A stretch of DNA of 64,000 bases from Actinoallomurus vinaceus (GTDB taxonomy: Bacteria; Actinomycetota; Actinomycetes; Streptosporangiales; Streptosporangiaceae): the NCBI RefSeq assembly GCF_039542055.1, contig NZ_BAABHK010000002.1, positions 930,001 to 994,000 on the forward strand, in the 5' to 3' direction. Shown here one piece after another: positions 33,759 to 41,375 of this stretch. Under the pieces are notes generated by a model that worked only from the letters and a program-made list of their open reading frames with translations, was not told the DNA's origin and did not search any database. Made by a program: the position numbers and the translations under genes. Position 1 is the first letter of the stretch, and each line of letters begins with the position of its first letter.

Positions 33759-34906
33759 TCGAGAAAGTACAGGCGGCGGGCGTTGTCGGCGCTGATGAGG
33801 CGGGCGATTCGGGCCGCGTCGGCCACCGACCACTCCCCCGCGCGCTCGGTGAGCACGGCGGCCAGGCCCTGCCGGTGGTAGTGCGCGCCGAGGTGACACA
33901 GCTCCGCGAGGCCGTAGCAGTCGGTGCTGAACAGGATCTTGTGGAACGGTGCCAGCTCCAGGACCTCGGCGATCACCCGCGCCGACGACGCGGCGGTGTG
34001 GGTGACCGTCAGCCCGACGTCGACGTACACGTGCGGGAACACCGCGGCCAGATAGGCGGCCTCCCGGACGTACGGATAGCAGTGCAGGAGGACGATCGGC
34101 GCGGGCACCGCCCGGATGAAGTCGGTCAGCAGTGCCGGGTTCGCCCGGTGCAGTGACAGGTCCGGGTCGCCGAACCCGGTGTGGACCTGCAGCGGCAGCC
34201 CGTAGTCGCCCGCGATCTCGGCGGCGGTCCACAGGGCGTGCCGCAGCAGCACCGGGTCGGTGAGCCGCCCCGGCCCGGCGAGCCAGCGTGTGGCCGCCGC
34301 CGTCACCTCGCGGGAGCTCGGCGGGCGCGGGTCGAAGTCCAGGCCGATCCGGTAGGCGACGACCGTCTTCAGCCCGACGGCCCGGTCCGCGCGCCATGCG
34401 AGCTCGTCGGCGAACTCGGCGGCGTAGGCCGTCGCCGGCGGCCCACGGCCGGCCACCGTCTCCGCCACCGACTCGATCCGGACGATCTCATGTGACCAGG
34501 CGCCGCCGAGATGGCCCATCTCCTCCGGCGTCAGCAGCGCCTCGTCGGTCAGGCCGGTGTCGACGCAGAAGTCGGCGATGCGGGCGGCACGGAGCAACCG
34601 CCGGTTCGCCTCTTCGGCCCCCAGCTCCGCCCGCCGGTCGAGGTAGGCGCCGGGGGTTGCGTACGGTTCGAGGCCGAGGACGGGCGCGCACCAGCACCGG
34701 ATCGCCAGGCCGACGGGGGTGTCGAAGTACGTGGTGCCGGCCGGCGACGGGCCGCCTTCGGTCATGAGCCCCTCGAAGGCGGCGCGGGTGAGGTCGTCGC
34801 GGCGCACGCCATGGCAGTGGTGGTCAACGAGCGGCATCGCCAGGGCCTCATTGAGCGCGTCGCCTGCCGTCACGCCTGAACAATGCCCCGGCACGGGTTC
34901 GGCCAT
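33755..34906 (-). CDS. Amidohydrolase-family metalloenzyme
   Basis: 383 residues from ATG 34906 (GTG 34873 is another possible start; neither has a clear ribosome site). It is an amidohydrolase-2-type barrel with metal-ligand motifs VDHHCHG (HxH), VHTGFGD, IVLLHCYP and FSTDCYG. It resembles the N-terminal half of FluG-like proteins and actinobacterial relatives that sit near glutamine-synthetase-like genes. No such gene is adjacent here. Hydrolysis of a gamma-glutamyl or amide bond, or decarboxylation, are both possible. Cytoplasmic, monocistronic. Confidence 0.85.
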   Translation of the reverse strand: MAEPVPGHCSGVTAGDALNEALAMPLVDHHCHGVRRDDLTRAAFEGLMTEGGPSPAGTTYFDTPVGLAIRCWCAPVLGLEPYATPGAYLDRRAELGAEEANRRLLRAARIADFCVDTGLTDEALLTPEEMGHLGGAWSHEIVRIESVAETVAGRGPPATAYAAEFADELAWRADRAVGLKTVVAYRIGLDFDPRPPSSREVTAAATRWLAGPGRLTDPVLLRHALWTAAEIAGDYGLPLQVHTGFGDPDLSLHRANPALLTDFIRAVPAPIVLLHCYPYVREAAYLAAVFPHVYVDVGLTVTHTAASSARVIAEVLELAPFHKILFSTDCYGLAELCHLGAHYHRQGLAAVLTERAGEWSVADAARIARLISADNARRLYFLD

Positions 34907-34945
34907 GCCGGGGAGTGTTCATGGCCCGCGCGTCGAGCTCCGCCG

Positions 34946-35046
34946 CCCGGCGCGCACCTCACCCGCCGGACTTCACGGCCCGGCGCGCGCACCTCACCCG
35001 CCGGGCTTCGCGGCCGGGTGCGTACCTCACCCGGCCGCTTCGCACG
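34946..35046. repeat. Three tandem 33-35-bp repeats
   Basis: Units begin at 34946, 34979 and 35014, each containing GCACCTCACCCGCCGG or close variants, followed by CTTCRCGG. They are noncoding and fill the spacer between the amidohydrolase and trpEG genes. The variation looks like an old minisatellite. Confidence 0.7.
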
Positions 35047-35057
35047 CCGTGGCGTCG

Positions 35058-37196
35058 TCAGCGCGGGGTCTTGCGGCAGAGGCGCAGCAGGTTGGTGATG
35101 ATCCGGTGCCCGGTCTCGCCGTTCGCGGTCAGGATGGACTCGGGGTGGAACTGCACCGCCCACCGGCGGCGGGCCGGGTCCTCGATGGCCATGACGACGT
35201 CGTCGAGCATCGCGGTGGCCGTGAAGTCGCCGCGGACCTGGTCGGCCTTGGCGTGCAGCGAGTGGTAGCGGGCCGCGGTGAACTCGGCGGGCAGTCCGGC
35301 GAACAGCTCACCGCCGGTGACCGCCACGCGGCCCGGCTTGCCGTGCGACGGCTCGGGCAGCAGGGCGAGCTCCCCGCCCGCGTGCTCCACCATGGCCTGC
35401 AGGCCGAGGCAGACGCCGAAGGACGGGATGTTCCGGGCGTAGACGGCGTCGAGCAGCCCGGCGGTGTCGAAGTCCGACGGCCGTCCGGGGCCCGGGGACA
35501 GCACGACCAGGTCGGGCCGGATCTCGTCGAGCATCTTGTCGGGGAATCCGAACCGCAGCGTCGTCACGTCCGCGCCCTGCTGCCGGAAGTAGTCGGCGAG
35601 GGTGTTGACGAAGGAGTCCTGGTGGTCGACGAGCAGGACGGTCAGCCCCTCGCCGGCGCGCTCGCGCCCGGCGCGGGCTGCGGCCTCGTCCTCCCCCGTC
35701 GGGGACAGCGCCTCGAGCAGCGCCCTCGCTTTCAGATAGGTCTCGCGCTCCTCGGCATCGGGGTCGGAGTCGTACAGCAGGGTCGCCCCGGCCCGTACGG
35801 CGGCGACGCCGTCGCGGATCTGGGCGGTGCGCAGGGTCAGGCCGGTGTTCATCGAGCCGTCGAAGCCGATGCAGCCGACGGCGCCGCCGTACCAGCGGCG
35901 CGGCGTCTCCTCGTGATCCTCGATGAACTGCATCGCCCAGGTCTTCGGCGCGCCGGTCACGGTGACCGCCCACATGTGGGTGAGGAACGCGTCGAGCGCG
36001 TCGTAGCCCGAGCGCAGCCGGCCCTCGATGTGGTCAACGGTGTGGATCAGCCGGGAGTACATCTCGATCTGCCGCCGGCCGATCACCTTGACGCTGCCGG
36101 GGACGCAGACCCGCGACTTGTCGTTGCGGTCGACGTCGGTGCACATGGTGAGCTCGGACTCGTCCTTGGCCGAGTTGAGCAGCTCGCGGATGTTGTCGGC
36201 GTCCTCGAGCGGGTCGCCGCCGCGCCGAATCGTCCCGGAGATCGGGCAGGTCTCGACCCGGTCGCCGGTGACGCGCACGAACATCTCCGGGGACGCGCCG
36301 ACGAGGTACTCCCCCTCGCCGAGGTTGAAGAAGAACTCGTACGGGGCCGGGTTCGTGACCCGTAGTCGTTCGAAGAACGCCGCCGGGGAGTCGCACGGCC
36401 CGTACATGACGTGGCCCGGCACGACCTCGAACAGGTCGCCGCGGATGAACTTCTCCTTGGCCTCGCGGACGACGTCGGCGTAGGCGCCGGGCGTCGGCTG
36501 CGGGGGCAGCTCCCGGACCCGCGGCGCCGGGGTCGGCTCGGTGGCCCGCGGCAGGCCGCGCGTGCTGACACCGCCGATCTCGAAGTCGTACGACATGCGG
36601 GCCGAGGTCTCGCGCTTGCGGTCCACCACGATCATCTCGTCGGCGAGGTGGAGGACGAGGTCGCGCTGGTCGGCCGGGCGGTCGATGTTGAGCCGGATCG
36701 GCTCGAACTGGAAGGCCAGGTCGTAGCCGAAGGCGCCGTACAGGCCGAGGTGCGGGTCGTCGCCGCGGAACAGGTCGGTGACGGCGCGCAGGGCGGTGAA
36801 GACGGTGGGCCGGCGGCTGCGTTCCTCCTCGGTGAAGACCTCGTCGGTGGAGGGGACGAAGACCTCGATGCCGTCGGGGATGTCCGCCGGGTCGCCGGTG
36901 GCGGCGACCGCCTCGGAGACGGCGGGCAGGAGGACGCGCCCGCGGTCGTTCAGCGCGCGGACGGCGAGCCGGCGGCCCCGGGCGACGATCTCCAGGCACG
37001 GGTCGACGTACGCCATGTGCCACCGGCTGTACCGGCCGGGGTACTCCATGCCCGAGCTCAGCACGCCGCCCCGGCGCTCGCCCACGGCCTGGACGAGCGC
37101 GTCGAGCGCGTCGCTCTTGCGGTCGGAGTCCACCGGCGTGTCGGTACGTGTGACGTGTATGCCGCCGGCCGTCACATATTCGGTCGTCGTCTCCAC
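35058..37196 (-). CDS. trpE: Anthranilate synthase, fused TrpE-TrpG
   Basis: 712 residues from GTG 37196 (GAGGGG 7 nt upstream). The N-terminal 500 residues are the TrpE chorismate-binding component (GDLFEVVPGHVMYGP, PISGTIRRG, DVDRNDKSRVC, HMWAVTVTGAPK). The C-terminal part from about 520 is the TrpG glutamine amidotransferase (VDHQDSFVNTLADYFR, SPGPGRPSDF, nucleophile Cys596 in FGVCLGLQ, QFHPESILT). It converts chorismate and glutamine to anthranilate, first step of tryptophan synthesis. Fused TrpEG occurs in actinomycetes and rhizobia, for primary tryptophan or for secondary metabolites such as phenazines. The upstream tryptophan leader peptide argues for tryptophan-controlled attenuation. 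No other trp gene is linked. Confidence 0.95.
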   Translation of the reverse strand: METTTEYVTAGGIHVTRTDTPVDSDRKSDALDALVQAVGERRGGVLSSGMEYPGRYSRWHMAYVDPCLEIVARGRRLAVRALNDRGRVLLPAVSEAVAATGDPADIPDGIEVFVPSTDEVFTEEERSRRPTVFTALRAVTDLFRGDDPHLGLYGAFGYDLAFQFEPIRLNIDRPADQRDLVLHLADEMIVVDRKRETSARMSYDFEIGGVSTRGLPRATEPTPAPRVRELPPQPTPGAYADVVREAKEKFIRGDLFEVVPGHVMYGPCDSPAAFFERLRVTNPAPYEFFFNLGEGEYLVGASPEMFVRVTGDRVETCPISGTIRRGGDPLEDADNIRELLNSAKDESELTMCTDVDRNDKSRVCVPGSVKVIGRRQIEMYSRLIHTVDHIEGRLRSGYDALDAFLTHMWAVTVTGAPKTWAMQFIEDHEETPRRWYGGAVGCIGFDGSMNTGLTLRTAQIRDGVAAVRAGATLLYDSDPDAEERETYLKARALLEALSPTGEDEAAARAGRERAGEGLTVLLVDHQDSFVNTLADYFRQQGADVTTLRFGFPDKMLDEIRPDLVVLSPGPGRPSDFDTAGLLDAVYARNIPSFGVCLGLQAMVEHAGGELALLPEPSHGKPGRVAVTGGELFAGLPAEFTAARYHSLHAKADQVRGDFTATAMLDDVVMAIEDPARRRWAVQFHPESILTANGETGHRIITNLLRLCRKTPR

Positions 37197-37241
37197 GATC
37201 GGCCCCTCGGTATCGGGCCTTCTCCCGGCGGAGATGGTGAT

Positions 37242-37308
37242 GCGACCGCCGGACGAAGGCGGTCGCTGCGGTGTCAGAGAATGCGTAACCCGCGCCGCCT
37301 AGCGGCGC
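37242..37308 (-). promoter_or_regulatory. Attenuator hairpins of the trpEG leader
   Basis: Reading toward trpEG: a 7-bp stem GCGCCGC/GCGGCGC (37308-37292) spans the leader stop codon, and a 9-bp perfect stem GCGACCGCC/GGCGGTCGC with 7-nt loop (37266-37242) follows. There is no T-run, as in other actinomycete attenuators. These could switch with ribosome position on the Trp codons. Confidence 0.65.
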
Positions 37309-37337
37309 CACCACCACTGGGTCATCCGGGTTCGCAT
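37299..37337 (-). CDS. trpL: Tryptophan leader peptide with three consecutive Trp codons
   Basis: A short ORF reading MRTRMTQWWWRR then TAG, from ATG 37337 (or 9 codons from ATG 37325). Three TGG codons in a row just before a hairpin and about 100 nt upstream of trpEG are the hallmark of a trp attenuation leader, known from Streptomyces and other bacteria. A TAGCCT element seven bases upstream of ATG 37337 fits a leaderless transcript. Ribosome stalling at the Trp codons when charged tRNA-Trp is scarce would favour trpEG expression. Confidence 0.85.
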   Translation of the reverse strand: MRTRMTQWWWRR

Positions 37338-37478
37338 AGGTCGAAGGCTACCCGGTCGCGACGGGCTGCGCCACCGTATGCCACGCGATGTCGCACCCGC
37401 CTTGACCAGGACGGCAGCCGGAGGCCGAAGCCGTATACCGCTGAGACCCAACCGAGACCCGGCGCTGGTGAAATTTGT

Positions 37479-37497
37479 GTTAAGAAATCCCATTAAC
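37479..37497 (+). promoter_or_regulatory. GTTAA-N9-TTAAC inverted repeat upstream of the symporter operon
   Basis: GTTAA (37479-37483) and TTAAC (37493-37497) sit in a locally AT-rich stretch 59 nt before the DUF3311 start. A candidate operator or part of the promoter. Confidence 0.4.
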
Positions 37498-37555
37498 GCT
37501 GTCCGGAATGTCCTCCGGGCAGCGTTCCCGCGTGTTTCATCAACGAGGAGGACCG

Positions 37556-37789
37556 TTGGCCGAGACCAACCCCAGGCCGCGCCGCGGCGACCGCAGCCCC
37601 TGGAACTGGCTGCTCGTCCTTCCGGTCGTCGTGCCGCTACTGACCTTCCTGTTCAACAAGAACGGGCCACGGCTGGCCGGATTCCCCTTCTTCTACTGGG
37701 CCCAGTTCGCGTTCATCATCCTCGGCGTCGGCTGCACTACCGTCGTGTACCTGATGACGCGCGGCGGCTCCGGCTCGAAGGAGGGCTGA
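37556..37789 (+). CDS. DUF3311 small membrane protein
   Basis: 77 residues from TTG 37556, preceded by GAGGAGG. Two predicted membrane helices (WNWLLVLPVVVPLLTFLF and FFYWAQFAFIILGVGCTTVVYL). DUF3311 proteins are typically encoded directly before SSS-family symporters, as here (4-nt gap), and are thought to be an accessory subunit comparable to the small partner of PanF/YhjB-type carriers. A TTG 16 codons downstream of an upstream in-frame ATG (37508) was chosen because of the ribosome site. Confidence 0.85.
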   Translation: MAETNPRPRRGDRSPWNWLLVLPVVVPLLTFLFNKNGPRLAGFPFFYWAQFAFIILGVGCTTVVYLMTRGGSGSKEG

Positions 37790-37793
37790 CCCG

Positions 37794-39413
37794 ATGACCG
37801 GTCGGCACCTCACCGAGATCATCGTCTTCGGGGTCCTGTTCCTCCTCGTCAGCGTGCTGGGCTTCGTGGCCGCCCGCTGGCGCCGCCCGGACACCATGCA
37901 CTCCCTCGACGAGTGGGGTCTGGGCGGCCGCAGCTTCGGCTCGTGGATCACCTGGTTCCTCATCGGCGGCGACCTCTACACCGCGTACACCTTCGTCGCG
38001 GTGCCCGCGCTCGTCTTCGGTGCGGGCGCGGCGGGCTTCTACGCCGTCCCGTACACGATCGTCGTCTACCCGCTGGTCTTCCTCGTGCTGATCCGCCTGT
38101 GGTCGGTGTCGCACGTGCACGGCTTCGTCACGCCCGCCGACTTCGTCCGGGCACGGTTCGGGTCGCCGCTGCTCGCGCTCCTGATCGCCATCACCGGCAT
38201 CGTCGCGACCATGCCGTACATCGCGCTGCAGCTCGTCGGCATCGAGGCGACGCTCAAGGCGATGGGCGTGACCGGCCACCTGCCGATCATCATCGCGTTC
38301 GCGATCCTGGCGGCCTACACCTACCAGTCGGGCCTGCGGGCCCCGGCGCTGATCGCGTTCATCAAGGACGCGCTGATCTACCTCGTGATCATCGTCGCGG
38401 TGCTGTACATCCCGCACAAGCTGGGCGGCTGGAGCCACATCTTCGGCGCGGCGCAGGCGAAGTTCGACAAGACGCCCGCGCCCGCCGACGGCACCCTGCT
38501 CAACGCGAACAACCAGCTCAACTACGCGATGCTCGCGCTCGGCTCGGCGCTGGCGCTGTTCCTCTACCCGCACAGCGTCACCGGCGTGCTGGCGAGCAAG
38601 AACCGCAACGTCATCAAGCGGAACATGGCCGCGCTGCCGGCCTACAGCTTCGTGCTCGGCCTCATCGCGCTGCTCGGCTTCATGGCCATCGCGGCCGGCA
38701 TCAAGCCGATCACCGCCAAGGGCAAGGTGGACGGCAACACGGTCGTCCCGCTGCTGTTCGACCACGCGTTCCCGAGCTGGTTCGCCGGCGTCGCGTACGC
38801 CGCGATCGGCATCGGCGCACTCGTGCCGGCCGCGATCATGTCGATCGCCGCCGCGAACCTGTTCACCCGCAACATCTACCGGGAGTACTTCCGCCGGGAC
38901 GCGAGCGAGGCCGAGGAGGCGAAGGTCAGCAAGCTCGTCTCGCTGGTCGTCAAGGTCGGCGCGGTCGCGTGCATCCTGCTGCTCGACCCGCAGTTCTCCA
39001 TCGACCTGCAGCTGATCGGCGGCGTCATCATCCTGCAGACGCTCCCGGCGGTCGGGCTCGGCCTCATCACCCGGTGGTTCCACCGCGGCGGGCTGATGGC
39101 GGGCTGGGCCGCGGGCCTGGCGGCCGGCCTGTGGATGCTGTACCGCATCCCCAACCCGGCCACGAAGAAGGTGCACTTCGGCGGCTCGGCGTACCCGCTG
39201 AGCGACCTCGGGTTCGACACCAAGATCACGGTGTACGTGGGCATGCTCGCCCTCCTCGTGAACCTCGTCATCGCCGTCGTCGCGACGCTCGTCCTCAAGG
39301 CGGTCAAGGCCGCCGACGGCGTCGACGCCACCCGCTCGGACGACTACTACGCCGACGCGGGCGACCCCAAGATCGTCGACGGTACCCGCGAGATCGAGGC
39401 GGAGCTCGCCTGA
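37794..39413 (+). CDS. Sodium:solute symporter (SSS family)
   Basis: 539 residues from ATG 37794, with AGGAGGG overlapping the preceding gene's end. About 13 hydrophobic helices; SSS motifs include LDEWGLGGRSFGSWITWFL, GDLYTAYTFVAVPALVFG, and in the second half NLFTRNIYREYFR. It most resembles monocarboxylate or pantothenate-type permeases of actinomycetes; substrate uncertain. It would couple uptake to sodium entry. Forms an operon with the DUF3311 gene and ends at a strong hairpin. Confidence 0.9.
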   Translation: MTGRHLTEIIVFGVLFLLVSVLGFVAARWRRPDTMHSLDEWGLGGRSFGSWITWFLIGGDLYTAYTFVAVPALVFGAGAAGFYAVPYTIVVYPLVFLVLIRLWSVSHVHGFVTPADFVRARFGSPLLALLIAITGIVATMPYIALQLVGIEATLKAMGVTGHLPIIIAFAILAAYTYQSGLRAPALIAFIKDALIYLVIIVAVLYIPHKLGGWSHIFGAAQAKFDKTPAPADGTLLNANNQLNYAMLALGSALALFLYPHSVTGVLASKNRNVIKRNMAALPAYSFVLGLIALLGFMAIAAGIKPITAKGKVDGNTVVPLLFDHAFPSWFAGVAYAAIGIGALVPAAIMSIAAANLFTRNIYREYFRRDASEAEEAKVSKLVSLVVKVGAVACILLLDPQFSIDLQLIGGVIILQTLPAVGLGLITRWFHRGGLMAGWAAGLAAGLWMLYRIPNPATKKVHFGGSAYPLSDLGFDTKITVYVGMLALLVNLVIAVVATLVLKAVKAADGVDATRSDDYYADAGDPKIVDGTREIEAELA

Positions 39414-39430
39414 CGGTTCTCCGGTGAGAC

Positions 39431-39468
39431 CGACGGCGGCCGTTCCCAGGAGGGGACGGCCGCCGTCG
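39431..39468. terminator. Bidirectional terminator hairpin
   Basis: CGACGGCGGCCGT (39431-39443) pairs perfectly with ACGGCCGCCGTCG (39456-39468) over a 12-nt loop, between the convergent symporter and MerR genes. Confidence 0.8.
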
Positions 39469-39480
39469 GCGTGCTCCGGC

Positions 39481-39840
39481 TCAGGCGGTGGCGATGGCTC
39501 GGGTGGAGGCCTCGAGGATGCCGCCGAGAGCCGTACGGGCCTGGGTGAGGTCGGTGATACGGGAGTCCAGTTCGGCCAACTGGGTTCTCAGGTGGTCGAG
39601 CACGCAGGCCTGGAGCTCGGCGCCGTCGCCGGCGAAGCAGGGCATGAGCTCACGGATGACCCTGGTGGGGAGCCCGGCGGCGAGCAGGGCGCGGATACGG
39701 GCGACGGTGGCGGGGGCCTCGGGACCGTAATGACGGTGGCCGCCCTCGCTGCGGTGAGAGGTGAGCAGCCCCTGAGTCTCGTAATAGCGCAGGAGACGCA
39801 CGGCCACGCCCGTCTCGCGAGACAGCTCCCCGATCTTCAT
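39481..39840 (-). CDS. MerR-family regulator
   Basis: 119 residues from ATG 39840; a GTG three codons upstream is less well placed. N-terminal MerR winged helix: MKIGELSRETGVAVRLLRYYE, HRHYGPEA, then a coiled-coil dimerisation helix. A single Cys pair candidate (PCFAGDG, ACVLDH) in the effector region could sense a metal or oxidant, but it does not match a classical mercury or copper site. It is divergent from the monooxygenase gene, whose promoter has the long spacer and central dyad characteristic of MerR control. Confidence 0.88.
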   Translation of the reverse strand: MKIGELSRETGVAVRLLRYYETQGLLTSHRSEGGHRHYGPEAPATVARIRALLAAGLPTRVIRELMPCFAGDGAELQACVLDHLRTQLAELDSRITDLTQARTALGGILEASTRAIATA

Positions 39841-39865
39841 GTGACCCACCCCACAGGAATGCCGC

Positions 39866-39897
39866 TTGAATCTGACACTGATGTCACATCCTACGGT
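39866..39897 (+). promoter_or_regulatory. MerR-type promoter with central dyad
   Basis: TTGAAT (39866-39871) and TACGGT (39892-39897) are separated by 20 nt, longer than normal. The perfect dyad TGACA-CTGA-TGTCA (39873-39886) lies in the spacer, as in promoters activated by DNA distortion by MerR proteins. Transcription would start at about the ATG at 39905. Confidence 0.65.
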
Positions 39898-39904
39898 CGA
39901 TCAC

Positions 39905-40234
39905 ATGACGACGACATCGACGGCACAAGCGCCCGTTTCGCTCTACGGATTCCTCACCCCCAAGCCCGGACACTCTGACGAGCTCAGGAAGCTCCTGATC
40001 GACCTGGTCGAGCCGTCCCGGGGACACGAGGGCAGCCTCGAGTACCACCTTCACGAGCAGGAGGACGGCCGGTTCTTCCTCTATGAGGTCTGGCGTTCAC
40101 AGGAGGACCTCGACCGGCACAACGCGACCCCGCTGCTGCGCGCCTTCATGGCCGAACTGCCCGAGCACCTGGAAGGGACGCCCGAGGCCTACTTCGGCGC
40201 GATGAGGAGTCCCTACCCGGCCTCCGTGGCCTGA
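39905..40234 (+). CDS. Antibiotic biosynthesis monooxygenase (ABM) domain protein
   Basis: 109 residues from ATG 39905, probably leaderless. Dimeric alpha-beta barrel ABM domain: LYGFLTPKPGHSDELRKLLI, EGSLEYHLHEQEDGRFFLYE and VWRSQEDLDRHNATPLLRAF. Members include quinol monooxygenases (YgiN-like) and cofactor-free oxygenases. The divergent MerR regulator suggests an inducible detoxification role. Cytoplasmic. Confidence 0.85.
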   Translation: MTTTSTAQAPVSLYGFLTPKPGHSDELRKLLIDLVEPSRGHEGSLEYHLHEQEDGRFFLYEVWRSQEDLDRHNATPLLRAFMAELPEHLEGTPEAYFGAMRSPYPASVA

Positions 40235-40253
40235 GGGAACGCAGAGGCCAAGG

Positions 40254-40367
40254 TCAGCGCAGCGGCACGGCGAACTCGTTCTCGTGCCCGGCCTTCCCGC
40301 CGGCCGGGTTCGGGATCAGGACGGAATGCCCGGCAAGGCCACTGTGCGGCTTCCCCGATGGTCGAGG
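40254..40367 (-). pseudogene. Possible C-terminal gene remnant
   Basis: The minus frame, open only from 40367, ends in HSVLIPNPAGGKAGHENEFA, VPLR and a TGA stop. The string looks like a genuine protein C-terminus with normal codon bias, but nothing upstream continues it. Probably the tail of a deleted gene. Family not recognised. Confidence 0.3.
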
Positions 40368-40404
40368 TCAACAGCACCGAGCGCCGTGAGGCGGACGCGG
40401 ACGC

Positions 40405-41190
40405 TCAGCGGGGGGTGATGTCGGGGAGGCCGTCGAGGAGGAGGTCGACGATGCTGTCGGTGACGGTCGCGCGGGGGACGTCGGGGTGGTCGAGCCACCA
40501 TTCCCCCGCGGCCTGGACCATGCCGACGGTGGCGTGGCTCCAGATGTGGACGCGGACCGGGTCGGGCAGGAGGCCCTCCCGGAGGATGATCTCGGCGATC
40601 TCGCCGCCGAGGCCGCGGATGACCGTGCCCATCGCGCTGTGCGTGGCGGTGTCCTCGGCGCTGGCCCGGTGCACGAGGAAGCGGTAGACGTGCCGGTTGG
40701 CGGCGATGGCGGCAAGGTAGGTGTCGATGGCCGCGCGGGATCGGGTGCGGATGTCGCCGGGCCGTAGGAAGGCGGCGCGCACGGCGTCCATCAGCGCCCG
40801 CGTGTGCCGCTCGGCGAGGGCCTGATAGAGGCCGGACTTGTCGCCGAAGTGGCGGTAGAGGATTGGCTTGCTGATGCCCGCTTCGGAGGCGATGGCGGCC
40901 ATCGAGGCCTCCGGTCCCTCGCGGAGGATGATGCGGTCGGCGGCCTCCAGCAGGGCCCGGCGGCGGCGCGGGTCGCGGCCCGCCCGCGTGCTCGACGCAC
41001 CGGCGGCCGGGGCGGGCGCGCTCGATGCACCGGCGGTCCGGGCGGGCGCGCTCGTCCGTGCGGCGGCCGTGGGTGGGTGGTCGTCGCCGCGCGGAGCGGT
41101 CTCCTCGTCTCGTGCGCCCTTGATCACATCTCCGAGACTAGTCGGCCCTGGCTGACCCGCTTCGTCAGAGGCTCTGACGCGAAGCTTCAT
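40405..41190 (-). CDS. TetR-family regulator with low-complexity N-terminus
   Basis: 261 residues from ATG 41190; start uncertain because the first 70 residues are Ala/Thr/Pro-rich (TAAARTSAPARTAGASSAPA) and partly encoded by a 30-bp tandem duplication. A shorter start around 40980 would give a normal 190-residue TetR protein. Helix-turn-helix: ASMAAIASEAGISKPILYRHFGDKSGLY. Similar to the TetR at 58111. It is divergent from the GH20 gene with 185 nt between, so it may regulate that gene. Confidence 0.85.
   Translation of the reverse strand: MKLRVRASDEAGQPGPTSLGDVIKGARDEETAPRGDDHPPTAAARTSAPARTAGASSAPAPAAGASSTRAGRDPRRRRALLEAADRIILREGPEASMAAIASEAGISKPILYRHFGDKSGLYQALAERHTRALMDAVRAAFLRPGDIRTRSRAAIDTYLAAIAANRHVYRFLVHRASAEDTATHSAMGTVIRGLGGEIAEIILREGLLPDPVRVHIWSHATVGMVQAAGEWWLDHPDVPRATVTDSIVDLLLDGLPDITPR
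40991..41050. repeat. 30-bp tandem duplication
   Basis: CTCGACGCACCGGCGGCCGG and CTCGATGCACCGGCGGTCCG each begin a 30-bp unit (40991-41020, 41021-41050) ending in GGCGGGCGCG. In the TetR frame it encodes Ala/Ser/Pro repeats. Confidence 0.75.
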
Positions 41191-41375
41191 GGCCGAACGA
41201 GGTCAGCGGACTCACTGCCTTTGGAGAAATAAACAGGTTAGCTTCCTATTCATGTCTCGGCCCTGGCCGCGCGACGGTCCCTGACCATGTCCTCGCCCCG
41301 CTGCGTCCTCCGCACGTTCCCACCATCGCCGACGATGGCCCCTACCGAACTCCCAGGAGAGCGGCACATCCCATC

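Noticed and set aside
41225..41255. DmdR/IdeR iron box upstream of GH20 (ACAGGTTAGCTTCCTATT)
   Set aside because: Only one half resembles the TTAGGTTAGGCT consensus; symmetry is lost.
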